64,000 nucleotides of DNA from Cyrtodaria siliqua (taxonomy: Eukaryota > Mollusca > Bivalvia > Adapedonta > Hiatellidae). The DNA is taken from NCBI GenBank assembly GCA_037043455.1, contig JAWPHD010001327.1, positions 248,001 through 312,000 on the forward strand, in the 5' to 3' direction. This document shows positions 11,881 through 23,128 of the stretch, piece after piece. The notes beneath the pieces are model-generated. The model did no database searches. It saw only the letters and a list, made by a program, of their open reading frames with translations, and had not been told where the DNA came from. The translations under genes and the position numbers were made by a program. The stretch's first letter is position 1, and the number at the start of each line of letters is the position of its first letter.

Positions 11881-13475
11881 CCCTTAATAGAAGATAATTA
11901 GGAAAGTTAAGGGAAACCCTAATAAAATGGGCCAAAATGTTGATGAGCACAAAGCCTTCTACACGGTATATGAAACACACGAGTTTAAGGAAAAACTGGA
12001 TCAATGAATGTCATACAATCCGTGTAGGATGTAAAAATAACAATATTGATTGGATGTGAGGGGGGGAAATTTTACGGTCGCCACACGGCATGAAATCGAT
12101 TTCATAGCAATAAAAAAACAAAGCTTCGGCTAGAAATAAGGATACCAACTATTTGTCTGTGTTCCATACCTGAAGAAAACATTATCTAATAGGAAAAGAG
12201 TGCTTCACAAACTTCTTGGCAAATCCACATAGTGGTATTGTCCAAATGTGCCGTTAGTGAAAAACGCCTTAATATTGTTACAGGCAAACATGTAGTGCTT
12301 TCCATCAATTTCGTTCTTTAACGATAGCAATAAGCTTATCTTTGACAAGGTTGTGTGGTAAGGTTGTATATGGTGTAGTTTAACAGAGATCTAAGAAGTA
12401 GAACTTGGGCACTTACTCAAATCTGCCATAATCTCGTAGGACATAAGGTAGAACAGCCAAATCTCGTTCTTCATTTTCTCTTCTTATATTTAAGACAGAA
12501 GGAAAATAATAATATCATTACATACAGGATATAATCCTCTTTGATTCCAGCTTCAGACTCCTGCTGTGAAAATTGAAAACACACACACACACACTGTTTC
12601 AGTGGTCAGAAAAACTACAAATACAAGTAGTAGCATAAAATAGGCCAAAGTCGGACGTTTTATATATAGCATAATCGTATCTCAGTTTATCTCATAGATA
12701 TCATACGAATTAGCACAATATTGCTTTACGTGATGTTTAACGTCATTAAGACAAGAAGTTAACTGTTTAGATAGTAGTGGCGGTGTAGGCATAAACCGGG
12801 TTTTATAAATGTGTTTGCGTAATTTAGGAATCCAGTACATAGTACCCTAGCCTTAAAAGTGGTGCATCGAGTTTTATGCGTGGAAATAACATCAGCATCA
12901 GTGATTGACCTGGAGTATACGAAATAGTGCTCGAGAGTTCCAGAGATAAAACAATGACGTATTGTAGGCATCAACTATTTCATTATTAGCTGCTTTATCA
13001 GCAAAAAAACTAAAACAAACTTGTTATGGAATTCTTGGATTCCTGATAAAAGTTAATATTATCTATGATTTTAAGAATATTTTTTTTCCAAAGTAGTTAA
13101 GAAGTTCTTGTCCAGATGTTCTCTACGACACCATGTAATACTAAAATCCTAAAGGTATTGGACGATCTGAGCACGACATGCATTAATATATCAATCAGAG
13201 CAGGCAAGCCTTACTTCGAACTTTAAAAAACAAATGCCGAATTCGTTTGCCTATAATATCAAAATTACCAGTGATGACATGACCAGCCGAAACATAGCAA
13301 CATTTAGGGGTTTTAAAGTAACATTCCTTAGGAGTGTTATTTTTTATGTTAAGGTAAGAAACTACATTAGTTGTAGTTTATAACAATATTTCTAATTAGT
13401 ATTTTATACTTATAATATACACAATAGGACTTTCGAAATGGTTGAAATACATGTATGTAGGAATAGAAACAACAA
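11881..13475. other. Non-coding stretch, no gene seen
   Basis: AT-rich. A short (AC)n run lies at about 12579-12593. No supported gene or recognised repeat was found. Confidence 0.5.
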
Positions 13476-13479
13476 CACG

Positions 13480-14110
13480 ATTATTTAAAACAAAACTTGG
13501 TAAAATCAATATCCTTATTAATATATAGTATTTTTAGAATATGTGTGACGTGATCAAATTCCGTGTTATTATGGGGTAGGACAAATGAGGAAATTTGTCC
13601 TATAGAAATCACAGCACCCAAACGCAATCCGTACTGTACCACAAAGAGCAAGTTACCTATAAAATGAAAAGGACAATACACAACACAAAGAGTGAAGACT
13701 CGATTTTAAGTGTGCACAACCTCGCTAGTATCCTCTTTTCAGCACTCAAATTGACAAGACAGTTTAAATAAAGTACATCCCATCAAAAGGAAATCTCTAA
13801 CAATAGTCCACATCCAGAAAAATTAGGAAACGATACACGTATATGTTATTGTAAATATATATAAAAAGATAATTAGAAACACCTCAGGATGTATCAAGAA
13901 GTGTACTGAACAACCACAGCAGTTACAGCCAAAGAGAAAACAAATCTAGGATTTGACCAGAAAACCAGAGGAACGAAAGTTATGCACCAACCTCCTCTTT
14001 CAGGGTTACAGAAGGTTCAATCATGGAGTTCCACGAGCTTGTCCGGTCATAGCTCAAGAGAACCCAGTAGAGGGGTCAATCACCAAGCATTTTGCCACCA
14101 TTTATTACAA
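13480..14110 (+). repeat. Dispersed repeat family, near full-length copy
   Basis: The reverse complement of 22150-22740 matches this segment over most of its length (AACCACAGCAGTT, TTAGAAACACCTCAGGATGT, GGACAATACACAAC, GTCCGGTCATAGC against ATGACCGGAC). A shorter copy is at 5100-5470. The family is non-coding. The two long copies are inverted and ~9.3 kb apart at their outer edges, with the Academ remnant between them. Confidence 0.7.
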
Positions 14111-15095
14111 ATACAAGTTATATGCCATTTGGATATGTATTGACTGTATTTCGAAATAAAAATATACTACTAATCATGCTAATGTTACAAACTCATACGG
14201 TGATTCCCCTGCTTGCCGGTGGTCGCTTATTACCGGGGTATTTCGTAAAAATCCCATTCCCATGATGCAATGTATGTTCAAATGTGTTGACCTAGATTGC
14301 GGCTATGATGAAGTATTTTGCATTTTAAAAGGAACTGAACAAATACCTCCTATTTTTTTCTATTTTTTTTCTCCTTTTCAGAAAAAAAAAGCTTGACTGT
14401 CTCAGAATTGATCAAATTTGCTTTTTTGGTGTCGTCTTTTAGTTTTAAGCTTGGCAATGCAAATTGCATTTTTCGCTGACACATGCCGTTTAACGTACCC
14501 TACAATATTAACGCTATTCCAAGTATAGTAACTGCTATAAAAATGGATGCACGTTCTAATTACCTTTTTATAATTAGTCTCAACTATATGTTTTTTTTGC
14601 ATTACAAAACAGCTGTTATTATTTTATCAAATCTAGTAATGTCATTACTACAATGTGTGATAAAAGGGATGACTATCGTTGACATCGACACTTATTAGAT
14701 GTGTCTCACTCTTGTTACATCGTACTGGCGTTAAGCACCTATTGAGCACGAACGTCTCTCCATAAACGTACGTCACTCTTAAGAAAAGTAGCAATAAAGT
14801 CGTAAATGAATCAGCTAACGTGCTATTATGTAATCGAACTAATTAAAATACTGTCAAGACACGCGAAAGAGAGCTTTGTATCACACACGGCGAAAGGTAA
14901 TTGGAATTGTTATGGGTGTAAAACGCGTACTTAAAGATGAGATTATGTGTATAAATGCTAGTATTTGATTCTAATGAGTGCCTTAATATGGATCAAATAA
15001 ACACATTTGTAATATTTAAATTCCCAGAATGCCAGAGCAACATATTTTGCAGGAAGTATGTGTTATATGATAAACATTGTAGATGTGCGTAAACA
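14111..15095. other. Non-coding stretch, no gene seen
   Basis: AT-rich unique-looking sequence. Overlapping short frames on both strands at 14402-14698 have no motifs and are not supported. Confidence 0.5.
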
Positions 15096-15097
15096 TT

Positions 15098-15580
15098 AGA
15101 CCATGAGCCAGACAATTTTTCGCTACCATCTCAGGTGGCAAATTCTTACTGGTACCATGTTATGGAGTACATTGTAGAGAAAGAAAAAATCTCTGATAGC
15201 AGTGCCAACAATAGAGTAGCTGTTTCCTGTTATTAAAGCTGTCTCCCCATTTTAAATAAAAATCAGGTTTCTTTAAAAAATCGTTTTCTCTGCTGCAACC
15301 TTAAGTACTAGAAGTCTAATAAGTTAGTTATGGCATAAGCTTATAGCCTGCTTAAAAAAAACTAAAATGGTGACCCTGGGGTCATATTTGGCCCCGCCCC
15401 AAAGGCCACATGTTTACATAGATTTATACAGGACAATATTTGAAAAACAAATCCTTTCTGAAACTACAAGAACTATACGTCTAATATTTTGCATGCAGTA
15501 TAAGACTTTAGTATTCTACCCAATTTACTAAAATGTTGACCCTTGGATCATGTTTGACCGCCACCCATAAGAAATGTTTC
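15098..15580 (+). repeat. Dispersed repeat, copy 2 of the 3.3-kb repeat
   Basis: Direct, slightly diverged copy of 3342-3800, starting ATTAGACCATGAGCCAGACA with the same internal ATTTTGCATG and TGACCCTGGGGTCATATT phrases. Confidence 0.7.
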
Positions 15581-16735
15581 GATAGTGCCTTAAGTCGTAC
15601 AATATTAAAACCCAAAAGACCTCGTGCATATATCCCAATACAAATATAATAACCTAGAAATATTCCTACTAATATTTTCATTTCACGTTACCGTTTTACA
15701 ATTGTATTTTTTTCACCATTATTATTTATTGATTGTATTCAGGAGATTCGTTTTAATATAATGAATCACAATACAGCTGTTAATGTTAAATATTATTAAA
15801 GCTATTTCAAATAATAATAAACAAACGTTGATAACCGATGGATATATACAGAGCAAAATAAAATTTAGATCACAAAACGCATGTCATTTCCATAAGCGAG
15901 CACATGGTCGTGTGTGTTCCGGATCAATGAGAAAGTGACATAGATATGACTAATAATAATAATACAAAGTCGGTGATAAAAATAAATCAAATATAAGGAG
16001 AACATCTTTTATAGGTTAACGAAAATCATTCCCATTTCAATGAAAAGGGCGTAATTTTAAAATTATGAAATTTTGAAAGATTTTGTTTGAGAACAACAGT
16101 CGTTTGTGAACACATTTAAGTTGGTTTTAAACAATGACCGAACGGACAATTCTAGTCAATCTCAATCATTAAATTTGTTCAAAGCAATACATTTGTATAA
16201 TGAAACTGATACTTCGCTTAGAAAATAATAAAATAACGCATTTTTTTGAAAATCACATCCTTACCTAGCATTTCTAATATCTTCAAACAATTATAGCAAT
16301 GTTCATGTTTCTAAAATGTCGTACTAAACTTTCTTTCAGTATATCAACAAAGATGTTGTATAACAGTGTATTACAAGGACATATTGTCTCGAAGCGTGAT
16401 CAAGTGGGAAGCTTTAGCATGGCATTTAGCCAGCCATCACGCTGCGTATGTTGTTTTTTTAACAGTAAGTGCATTTATTTATTAGCTTTGATACAAATAT
16501 AGACATGTGTAAAACAATCTATAATTAACAGATTGTTTTACCCGCAAATGGGATGAATGTGTAAATACATGGCGTAAACCCATTACCCTTACGATAACAA
16601 GTTACATTACATAACAAACTTAAGTGTTGGTGATGTACAACACAGAAACAAATCAATGGTAAATTCATTGTTAATAGAGTCGTTATCCAGTGGGTGTAAT
16701 ATAGTCGTTAGCCGGAGGGTGTGTTTGTATGTGAC
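15581..16735. other. Non-coding stretch, no gene seen
   Basis: AT-rich. A small hairpin, AAACAATCT...AGATTGTTT, lies at about 16513-16539. The open frame at 16299-16502 has no supporting features. Confidence 0.5.
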
Positions 16736-16736
16736 A

Positions 16737-16990
16737 GCAATCAATACGAAATATTGCAGTCTCGGTTTGATTGTTTATGAACGGTAGTGAAATATGCTTG
16801 CTACCGTTCACGCCCCCTAGCCCCGGGTTGAGCAGAACTCACTATTCATAAACTCAAAAGTACAGAATTTTAACCATCCCGAAGATGGCATGCATATGGA
16901 GGTGTACATGCTATATTTAAACCTGTTAGGACACAAATAAGATTTATCGTGTTCGGCCGTGTCCTAAGGTCCACTCTCATACTCTTTTAA
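16737..16990. repeat. Rearranged copy of the repeat that invades the Polinton
   Basis: The 16745-16905 portion is the reverse complement of 24905-25085 and 32295-32460 (CGAAATATTGCAGTCTCGG, CCCCGGGTTGAGCAGAACTC, CATCCCGAAGATGGCATGC). The adjoining 16945-16990 (TGTTCGGCCGTGTCC, AAGGTCC, CATACTCTTTT) is in the same orientation as the ends at 24500-24535 and 25085-25122. The core is therefore inverted relative to its right end compared with the other copies. Confidence 0.7.
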
Positions 16991-17174
16991 ATTGATCTAA
17001 AATACCAACTATAATTTCAGTTTCAGGTTGTGTGAAATATTATGACAGTTAGATCATATATGGATACAGGATGGGCACTTACATACATATGTGAGCATTA
17101 TCAAGCAAACAGTGCTAAATCAAGCTACAACTGAAAATAAGAGTCACACGTTGACAGACGAAACACATAGTAAA

Positions 17175-17489
17175 TATGTTTATTATATATCAGTCAGTGA
17201 TTTATAAGGATTTATCAGTGACTTATTTTTTAGTTTCAGACACAAGTTATATCGTCACACCAGTGACGATATCATTTTTCTATATCGTCACTGGTGTGAC
17301 GATATCACTTTGCCAGAACTACTTTTTTACCATTTTTGTATTTAATGGTATTGTAGATTGTGATTGCTTTCACCAAGGAAATTGTAACGGCTCATTTCGA
17401 AATCTGCCAAATGTATTCATACGCGAGGGCACCTTGTGTGAGGGGCGCGAGGTATCCTTAAAAAATCACTGATTGGTATATATTAAATA
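17175..17489. mobile_element. ~315-bp MITE with ~32-bp inverted ends
   Basis: The left end TTATATATCAGTCAGTGATT pairs with the right end AATCACTGATTGGTATATA. The interior contains a palindrome around GTGACGATATC (ATATCGTCACACCAGTGAC repeated inverted at 17249-17298). A partial relative lies at 59458-59555. The 98-residue frame across it is incidental. Confidence 0.65.
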
Positions 17490-17935
17490 GAACAAGCAAG
17501 GTTTTACGCAAGCGTAAAATAACTGCCGAGAGACAAGAAGTTAACATAATAAAATATCAAGTCACGGGTGTTAAAACAATATAAAAAAATAAATGTTGTC
17601 ACGGAGACTTAAAAACGGCACGACCGTTTTTTCTTACATTCTTCCCGATTTTTACCACCAGTTCTTCCTACCAAGCATTTTAAATCAATGTGGACGACCT
17701 CGCTTCTTTCAGTCCAAAAACCTTGACATGCCTTACATATTGATTACAATTACCTTGTAATACGACGTGCTAGAAGTACACATCACCACAGAAATAAAAT
17801 TGTTCACGTGTGCGTTAGAGTGTACATTATAACACATATAAACTGTTACCATGTGTAATTATAAGACTGCGTTATCAAAGTGAAAAATGTAAAGGAATAA
17901 TATAACCCAATGAAAATTAAAAAAAAAAAGATAAG
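17490..17935. other. Non-coding stretch, no gene seen
   Basis: AT-rich, no recognised repeat or gene. Confidence 0.45.
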
Positions 17936-17944
17936 AAAAGGGAA

Positions 17945-18022
17945 ATCAGCAGGCTTGAACCCGACCTTCCTGGGCACTAACACGGCGCCTCGACCAACTG
18001 CACTATTGAGACTTCTGAATGT
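17945..18022 (-). other. tRNA-like sequence, degenerate
   Basis: The minus strand reads GCAGTTGGTCGAGGCGCC as a D-arm-like block (A box) and AGGTCGGGTTCAAGCCTGCT as a T-arm-like block (B box), with about the right spacing. No acceptor stem closes it and the anticodon stem is poor. It is more likely the head of an old SINE than a working tRNA gene. Confidence 0.4.
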
Positions 18023-18320
18023 TTCGTCGTTAATATACATATAATAGTAATGATTACATGCCATTCGTGAATCCCGCAAAGCAGTGTACGAGATGTTGCG
18101 AATAGATTACATGCTACATTTCAGTAGACTGATTTACGAAAATGTCATTTTAGCAAGTGAAATGGTAACCCTTCAACATTACAAAATATGTGTTTATACC
18201 ATTCAAGTTTTTCAGACGAGTTCTCTAGGAATTCAAGTTGTAAAGCATGCGTATTACCACTTACATGAGTCACAGTCTGTTAACCATAGACTGATAAGAG
18301 TCAGCTGCCTTTAGCAGCTG
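18023..18320. other. Non-coding stretch, no gene seen
   Basis: No supported feature apart from a short CAGCTGCCTTTAGCAGCTG hairpin at 18302-18320. Confidence 0.4.
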
Positions 18321-18324
18321 AATA

Positions 18325-18418
18325 ATCAACAGTCTCGGTGTGATACAAAAATATGTCACTCCTAATTACGTGTTCTCTTGACATATTTTTCGTATCACAC
18401 TGAGACTGTTGATTATTC
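18325..18418. repeat. Short hairpin with ~38-bp arms
   Basis: The left arm AATAATCAACAGTCTCGGTG... and the right arm ...CACTGAGACTGTTGATTATT pair over about 38 bp with few mismatches around an ~18-base loop. A tiny fold-back MITE is the simplest reading. The size also fits a small-RNA hairpin precursor, but nothing in the sequence proves expression. Confidence 0.7.
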
Positions 18419-18479
18419 TCTATAAAACAAGCAAAAACATTGATAAAACACTACTTTTGTTTGATTGGTCTGGCTGATT

Positions 18480-18700
18480 TCCCGACCACTTTACACAATT
18501 AATGCAAAGGATACGACCCCCTTTATAATGGAGCTCCTTTGTGCACAATATTGAATGAATTGTGCACTTTGGGTTAAAAGCATGAAACTTGGCACAGTGG
18601 TAGATGACATCATATCAAACATTTTAGCTATAGGGCCAAGCAAAAATAAAAAATCCGATATTGCCACTAAATTCAAAAAGACCGCCAAAAAATCCTAAAC
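18480..18700 (-). repeat. Dispersed repeat, inverted relative of 21950-22140
   Basis: Its reverse complement shares ATGCTTTTAACCCAAAGTGC, AAGTTTCATG and GGCCCTATA-like phrases with 21985-22140. It is diverged and non-coding. Confidence 0.55.
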
Positions 18701-18884
18701 ATTCACCTACTGACTTTAGAGATATATAAGAACAATAACAATCAATAAATCTTGGCAAATTTACTGTAAATATTTTCATTATAATAGTAACATGCCTATG
18801 TATACCATTGATGCTCCAAATGTAAGTTTAATAGTAAAACAAATCAAAGTAATGTGATAAATATATATATTTTTGTTTTCCATG

Positions 18885-18950
18885 GTTTTGAATGGTGTTT
18901 TACGTCATTTCAGCACACTTTAGGCCATATATTTAAGACGGAGGCATATC
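18885..18950 (-). repeat. Remnant LINE 3' tail (I/Nimb-like)
   Basis: GAATGGTGTTTTACG followed by CAGCACACTTTAGGCCATAT matches the 3'-terminal sequence of the LINE at 27306 (GAATGGTGTTTTACGGCACG, CGACACACAAACAGGTCATA). Only the tail is present, as in many 5'-truncated copies. Confidence 0.55.
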
Positions 18951-19079
18951 ACCCCATTTTTCCTGGGAAGAATCAGTACTGTATAAATCCCGCCACCCAA
19001 AAGAATCGAAACTTTCTCACAAATAATACTCTAAAGGTATTCATATTAATGATATTTATTTATGCTTGTGCTTTATAGG

Positions 19080-19455
19080 AATACTCCTGATTAAAATATA
19101 CTGTTATTTAAGTCATATTTGTACACACTAGTCATTGATTTAGGTAAACATTCCTGACTTAAAACAGAAAGGTGTCAAAATACAACATACACTCTTGGTG
19201 ATATTTTGTAATTAAATTTTGAATGAACAGAACAGTGTAAAACCTTTTCAGACCGAGCTGATTCCCTCCCCACTCACCCCCACTCCTTTTACACACATTT
19301 AAAGAGACACACTGCAATCTTAAAAAGAGGTGACCTGTTAGATTTTCTACAGAACTTGCATATATGCAATCATTGATATTAATTATTAGAATAGTTCAAA
19401 GCAAATTGTTACTACATATTACTCACTGACGAATATATTGCACCAATACTTTATG
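19080..19455. other. Non-coding stretch, no gene seen
   Basis: AT-rich, no supported feature. Confidence 0.4.
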
Positions 19456-19457
19456 TA

Positions 19458-19560
19458 ATAGATAGAGTCTGGTCTCAGCGAGTTGGCGTATTTAAACACC
19501 GAGATGGGCGTAGCCCATCGAGGTGTTTAAATAACCAACGAGCTGAGACAGACTCTATCT
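19458..19560. repeat. Fold-back sequence with ~44-bp arms
   Basis: AGAGTCTGGTCTCAGCGAGT... pairs with ...AGCTGAGACAGACTCT; both arms carry GTATTTAAACACC / GGTGTTTAAATA and the centre is GATGGGCGTAGCCCATC. There are several mismatches, so it is an older fold-back MITE. Confidence 0.7.
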
Positions 19561-19689
19561 TTTTTGTAGCATGGTGTACTGAATAACACTGTGACGTCAT
19601 AGTGACCGTACTCTAAATTCCAATATCCGGTAGTTGTAGTACGGTGTAGCCACGCCCCTTTAGTTACCCTAAATTAAACGATTTAATGC

Positions 19690-21235
19690 TCTGCATTCAT
19701 CAAAGGAAATGTCACCGACCATGCTACAATTAAATATAAGCGAAACAACAACAGATAGATATCACGTTATTGTTATCTTTATGCAAAGATCAAGCAAAGT
19801 CGGTGGCAATGATACGCCATTCTATGAACGTTGTACAAGATACTGTTCAATACCTGAACCCAGGACAAACTGTCTGGCACAGCAGATTCGTTCCTTATGT
19901 TAAAACCAGTCATGTTTCACGAACACAATATGCACATCAAGTCACTGCAAACAGCTTTTATATTTTGAGGACAAAGGTCTATGAGTTCTACACTAGTTCT
20001 ATGTGAGGCCAGTGTTTAAGCTTTGAAGAAACAAAAGGAAAGAAATGGGAAAACAATTCAGTTCCAGTACAGGTCTCTTATCCGAATTGCTGGTACTTGC
20101 GTTTGTTAGATCCTCACGAGAAGGAAATTTCAAGTTGTGTATCGACATGCTGACCAGACTTATACCTTGTACTTTTTTGCATTAGCTCATTTTGATTGTG
20201 CCAGATGGTACCCAGTTCATCTGCGGGCATGAATTGTTTGACAGAAAAGTACCCAGCTGTAGCCACAATAATAAAGACAATTGTAGGGTTCGCAAAACCC
20301 AGCGGACATTTTCATCAATTGCGACTGACCATGCCTATGAGCAAAATAACAAATGTGTCAAAGGTGATGGAGAGCAGTGTGCCTAACAGAAAATACTACC
20401 CAGTTGCTTCGGTGGATGGTTTCAGGTCCAAAAATGTCAACGGTTATAATTGAATTTGAATTATCGCAAGACCATATTAAGAAAACACAATGTAAAGAAC
20501 CAAATGAACATCACCACGAACATCATAAAACAAGTCAGTCTACCTCTGCAAATCAAGTTAAATGTCTATGCGGAGATATAGAGGAAATGGGCAATCCTTG
20601 TGAGGAGTACACACGTGACCTGCTAGCATTAGACACCAGATACATGTTAGGTGAATAAGTAGCTGTCATAGTCCGTAACATAGATGAATAAGTAGCTGTC
20701 ATAGTCCGTAACATAGATGAATAAGTAGCTGTCATAGTCCGTAACATAGATGAATAAGTAGCTGTCATAGTCCGTAACATAGATGAATAAGTAGCTGTCA
20801 TAGTCCGTAACATAGAAAGAGTAGGAGAAAAGACGTTTGCCATGTATGTACATGAGCGACATAGAGAACTGTCTTTTATTAAATGAGCCAATAAAGACGA
20901 ACACGTTTCTTTTGTTTAGTTATCCAGTGAATCAACGAAAAGTGACAAATGAAAGGCAGACACTCAATTTTCTAAAGAAGAAATGTTGTTTTCCTAACTC
21001 TATGTTCCTGTCTAGTTTGCGATGATGAAATTGATGACTTTTTTCGCCATGAACCCCACATCTCTCTTAGCTTTGGGAAGTTGCGATCTGGTACATAATC
21101 GGATTTGGTAACTTGTCTGGAGAAACCCACTGAGGCACCACATGAGGGTCCTGATGTTGATGATGTTCTTTTAGATGATGATGTTAGATGCAGCTGCCAA
21201 GACATTTGCAGACTACTTCAATCAGGTTTTCACAA
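19690..21235 (+). pseudogene. Decayed Academ-like transposase copy
   Basis: Broken frames match the intact transposase at 43231-47802 in order. Around 19810-20005 there is a block like its NPGQ...HVTKTRHAHQVTAASL region (here SRTQYAHQVTANSF). Around 20200-20660 are matches to the YEQNN..VKG, TEN..LLRWMV.GP and IEEMGNPCEE segments. From 21020 to 21200 there is a DDFF...EPH...GKL region. Multiple stops and frameshifts separate the parts, the N-terminal and C-terminal domains are missing, and a 33-bp tandem expansion sits inside. It is a clearly dead relative, in the same orientation as the intact element, and too diverged to be a recent copy of it. Confidence 0.8.
20652..20816 (+). repeat. 33-bp tandem repeat, five units
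   Basis: Five essentially identical 33-bp units starting TGAATAAGTAGCTGTCATAG. In the transposase frame the unit corresponds to the segment reading VRNIE in the intact protein (SVVKTVRNIEQI), but each unit also carries a stop codon. The expansion therefore took place after the gene died, or is unrelated to coding. Confidence 0.9.
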
Positions 21236-21317
21236 GACAACTACAGAATACAACCAGAGATTATCAAACATAGGATGATAATCATCCTAGTTACATTTTC
21301 TACATAGCCGTAAAATC

Positions 21318-21596
21318 ATTACGTGGTCCCGCCTTAATTTCATTGAGCGATGGGAAAGTTTATATAATCAGGATTTTATAACGGATATTTCGACAATAAA
21401 ACACGTTTAAAAACTTTTTTCCTGGAAAAATGCGATACCTGTTTAAAATTGCCTATTAAATGTTTTCTTTTACCAATATGCAATAATTTTAAGCCAAAAT
21501 TAAGGTCTTATTTCATACCCCAGCCAACCCCGTTTTCCCTTCTTGGAGAAGGGGTTGAATGGGGGTATGAGAGTTAATACTCGACGACCACGTAAT
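21318..21596 (-). mobile_element. MITE with ATTACGTGGTC ends (inverted copy)
   Basis: Has the best ends of the family: ATTACGTGGTC on the left and GACCACGTAAT on the right, an 11-bp perfect inverted pair. The body is the reverse complement of 8339-8614. About 279 bp and non-coding. Confidence 0.75.
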
Positions 21597-22145
21597 TGAT
21601 GGCACTGACAACTTTTGACTATTCAAGTATGCAGTTATTACACTGCATTAGTTGAACTGTACTTCTCATACGATTTGTAACTTCGAAAATCAAAATATTT
21701 ACAGATTTGTTGTGAAAAATTGTGCAATGAAGAAATACTTCTATTTTATCAAGTCATCGTTTTAACACTTGGAATCAATTCATTATTGACCATTAAACTA
21801 CGTAAATGTTCGACTTTGACCTTTCTTTCTGATTGTAAAGGCGATGAAGGCAATGAACTTGCATTAAAATAAGGCTATTGTCAAATTTCAAAACTCTATA
21901 TAACTTTTAAATAAATGCAGTTTTTCACTGGTTTTCGCGCTTTTTAAATTTTTCATTTTTTTTTTAAATTAAATAAAAATAATCATATTATTTTGGCGGC
22001 CATCTTGGATTTGGCTGCAATTTTTCATTTTTTGGGTTGGCCCTATATACAAAAAAAGTTTTGTTAATTTCTACCAGTATGCCAAGTTTCATGCTTTTAA
22101 CCCAAAGTGCACATTTTTTTCACGAAGGAGCCCTACTTTAGTATT
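21597..22145. other. Non-coding stretch with an old repeat
   Basis: 21950-22140 is the inverted relative of 18480-18700. No gene is supported. Confidence 0.45.
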
Positions 22146-22149
22146 ACAA

Positions 22150-22740
22150 CGCACTATATTGCTTGGTGATTTAACCCCTCTACAGTCAATCTCTACGCTT
22201 CAATTGTCTCTTGTGCGATGACCGGACAACCTCGTGGGACTCCATAATTGCTCTTTCTGAAACCCTGAAGGGGAGATTGGTGCATGAACTGCTGTGGTTG
22301 TTCAGTACATTTCTGGATACATCATGAGGTGTTTCTAATTATATATTTGTGTATAGTTGTACAATAACATATACGTGTATCGTTTCCTAATTTCTTCGGA
22401 TGTGGACTTTATTGATTGAGATTTACTTTTGATAGGATGTGCTTTTACTAACACTGTCTTTTAAATTTGAGCTCTGAAGACAGGATAATATCGAGATTGA
22501 GTACACTTAAAATCGAATTAATCTAACCAATGGGCCATATTGCCTACTGATCGTTCCAAGTCGGTAACCCTGTCTTCACCCCTCTTTCAGTTGTGTATTG
22601 TCCTTTTCCTTGTATAGTTAATTTGCTCTTATTTGTGATGCAATGCAGACCTACGGTGGCATTGCGTTTGGGTGCTATGATATGTATAGGACCATTTGTC
22701 TCATTTTTGTATAGTTCAAATGAATTTCGGCATTTTCATT
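22150..22740 (-). repeat. Dispersed repeat family, inverted long copy
   Basis: Reverse complement of 13480-14110 over most of its length, including GATCGTTCCAAGTCGGTAAC, a variant of the widespread AACGGTCAGTGGC box. It ends ~110 bp before the Polinton. Confidence 0.7.
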
Positions 22741-22849
22741 CACTATTAAGGACCGTTTCTAATTCTATTTATGGAATAGAAAAAAAACCTGCCTTTTCTT
22801 AACATATTTCAACTTTAAAAGCAAGAGTTCGCGGACTTGGTTTTTGAGA

Positions 22850-23049
22850 ACATATATGCATTATGGGGGTTCTGGACCAAATCCCTCGGCCTACTCCGTT
22901 TCCCTCGTAATTTGATCCAAAACGCCCCATAATGCATATATATAATTTGTGGATGTCATGTTTACTGCAAGTTTCTGAAATAAGCTGGGCCTGAGTTATA
23001 TTTTAAGATTTTTTTTATAAAAGTTGATTTGTTATCAAAATTACACCCA
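22850..23049 (+). repeat. Polinton left terminal inverted repeat
   Basis: About 200 bp matching the reverse complement of 42115-42311 (GTGGATGTCATGTTTACTG, GCTGAAATAAGCTGGGC-like, GTTATATTTTAAGATTTTTT). The outermost ~90 bp is itself a hairpin: ATATATGCATTATGGGG at 22852 pairs with CCCCATAATGCATATATA ending at 22942. Some indels separate the two copies. Confidence 0.9.
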
Positions 23050-23128
23050 GGGCTTGCTAAAATTAACAAAGAACCCAAAGGGAATTATAGTGTTTTGCTT
23101 GAATCTCTGAGTGTCTATAACTAGAGTA

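Noticed and set aside
20553..20904. Minus-strand repeat proteins (MLRTMTATYSS and YVTDYDSYLFI repeats)
   Set aside because: Shadow frames of the 33-bp tandem repeat within a plus-strand transposase pseudogene.
13480..22740. A 9.3-kb element with long inverted terminal repeats
   Set aside because: The inverted pair at 13480-14110 and 22150-22740 is too diverged, a third truncated copy exists at 5100-5470, and no duplication flanks the outer edges; two independent repeat copies are simpler.
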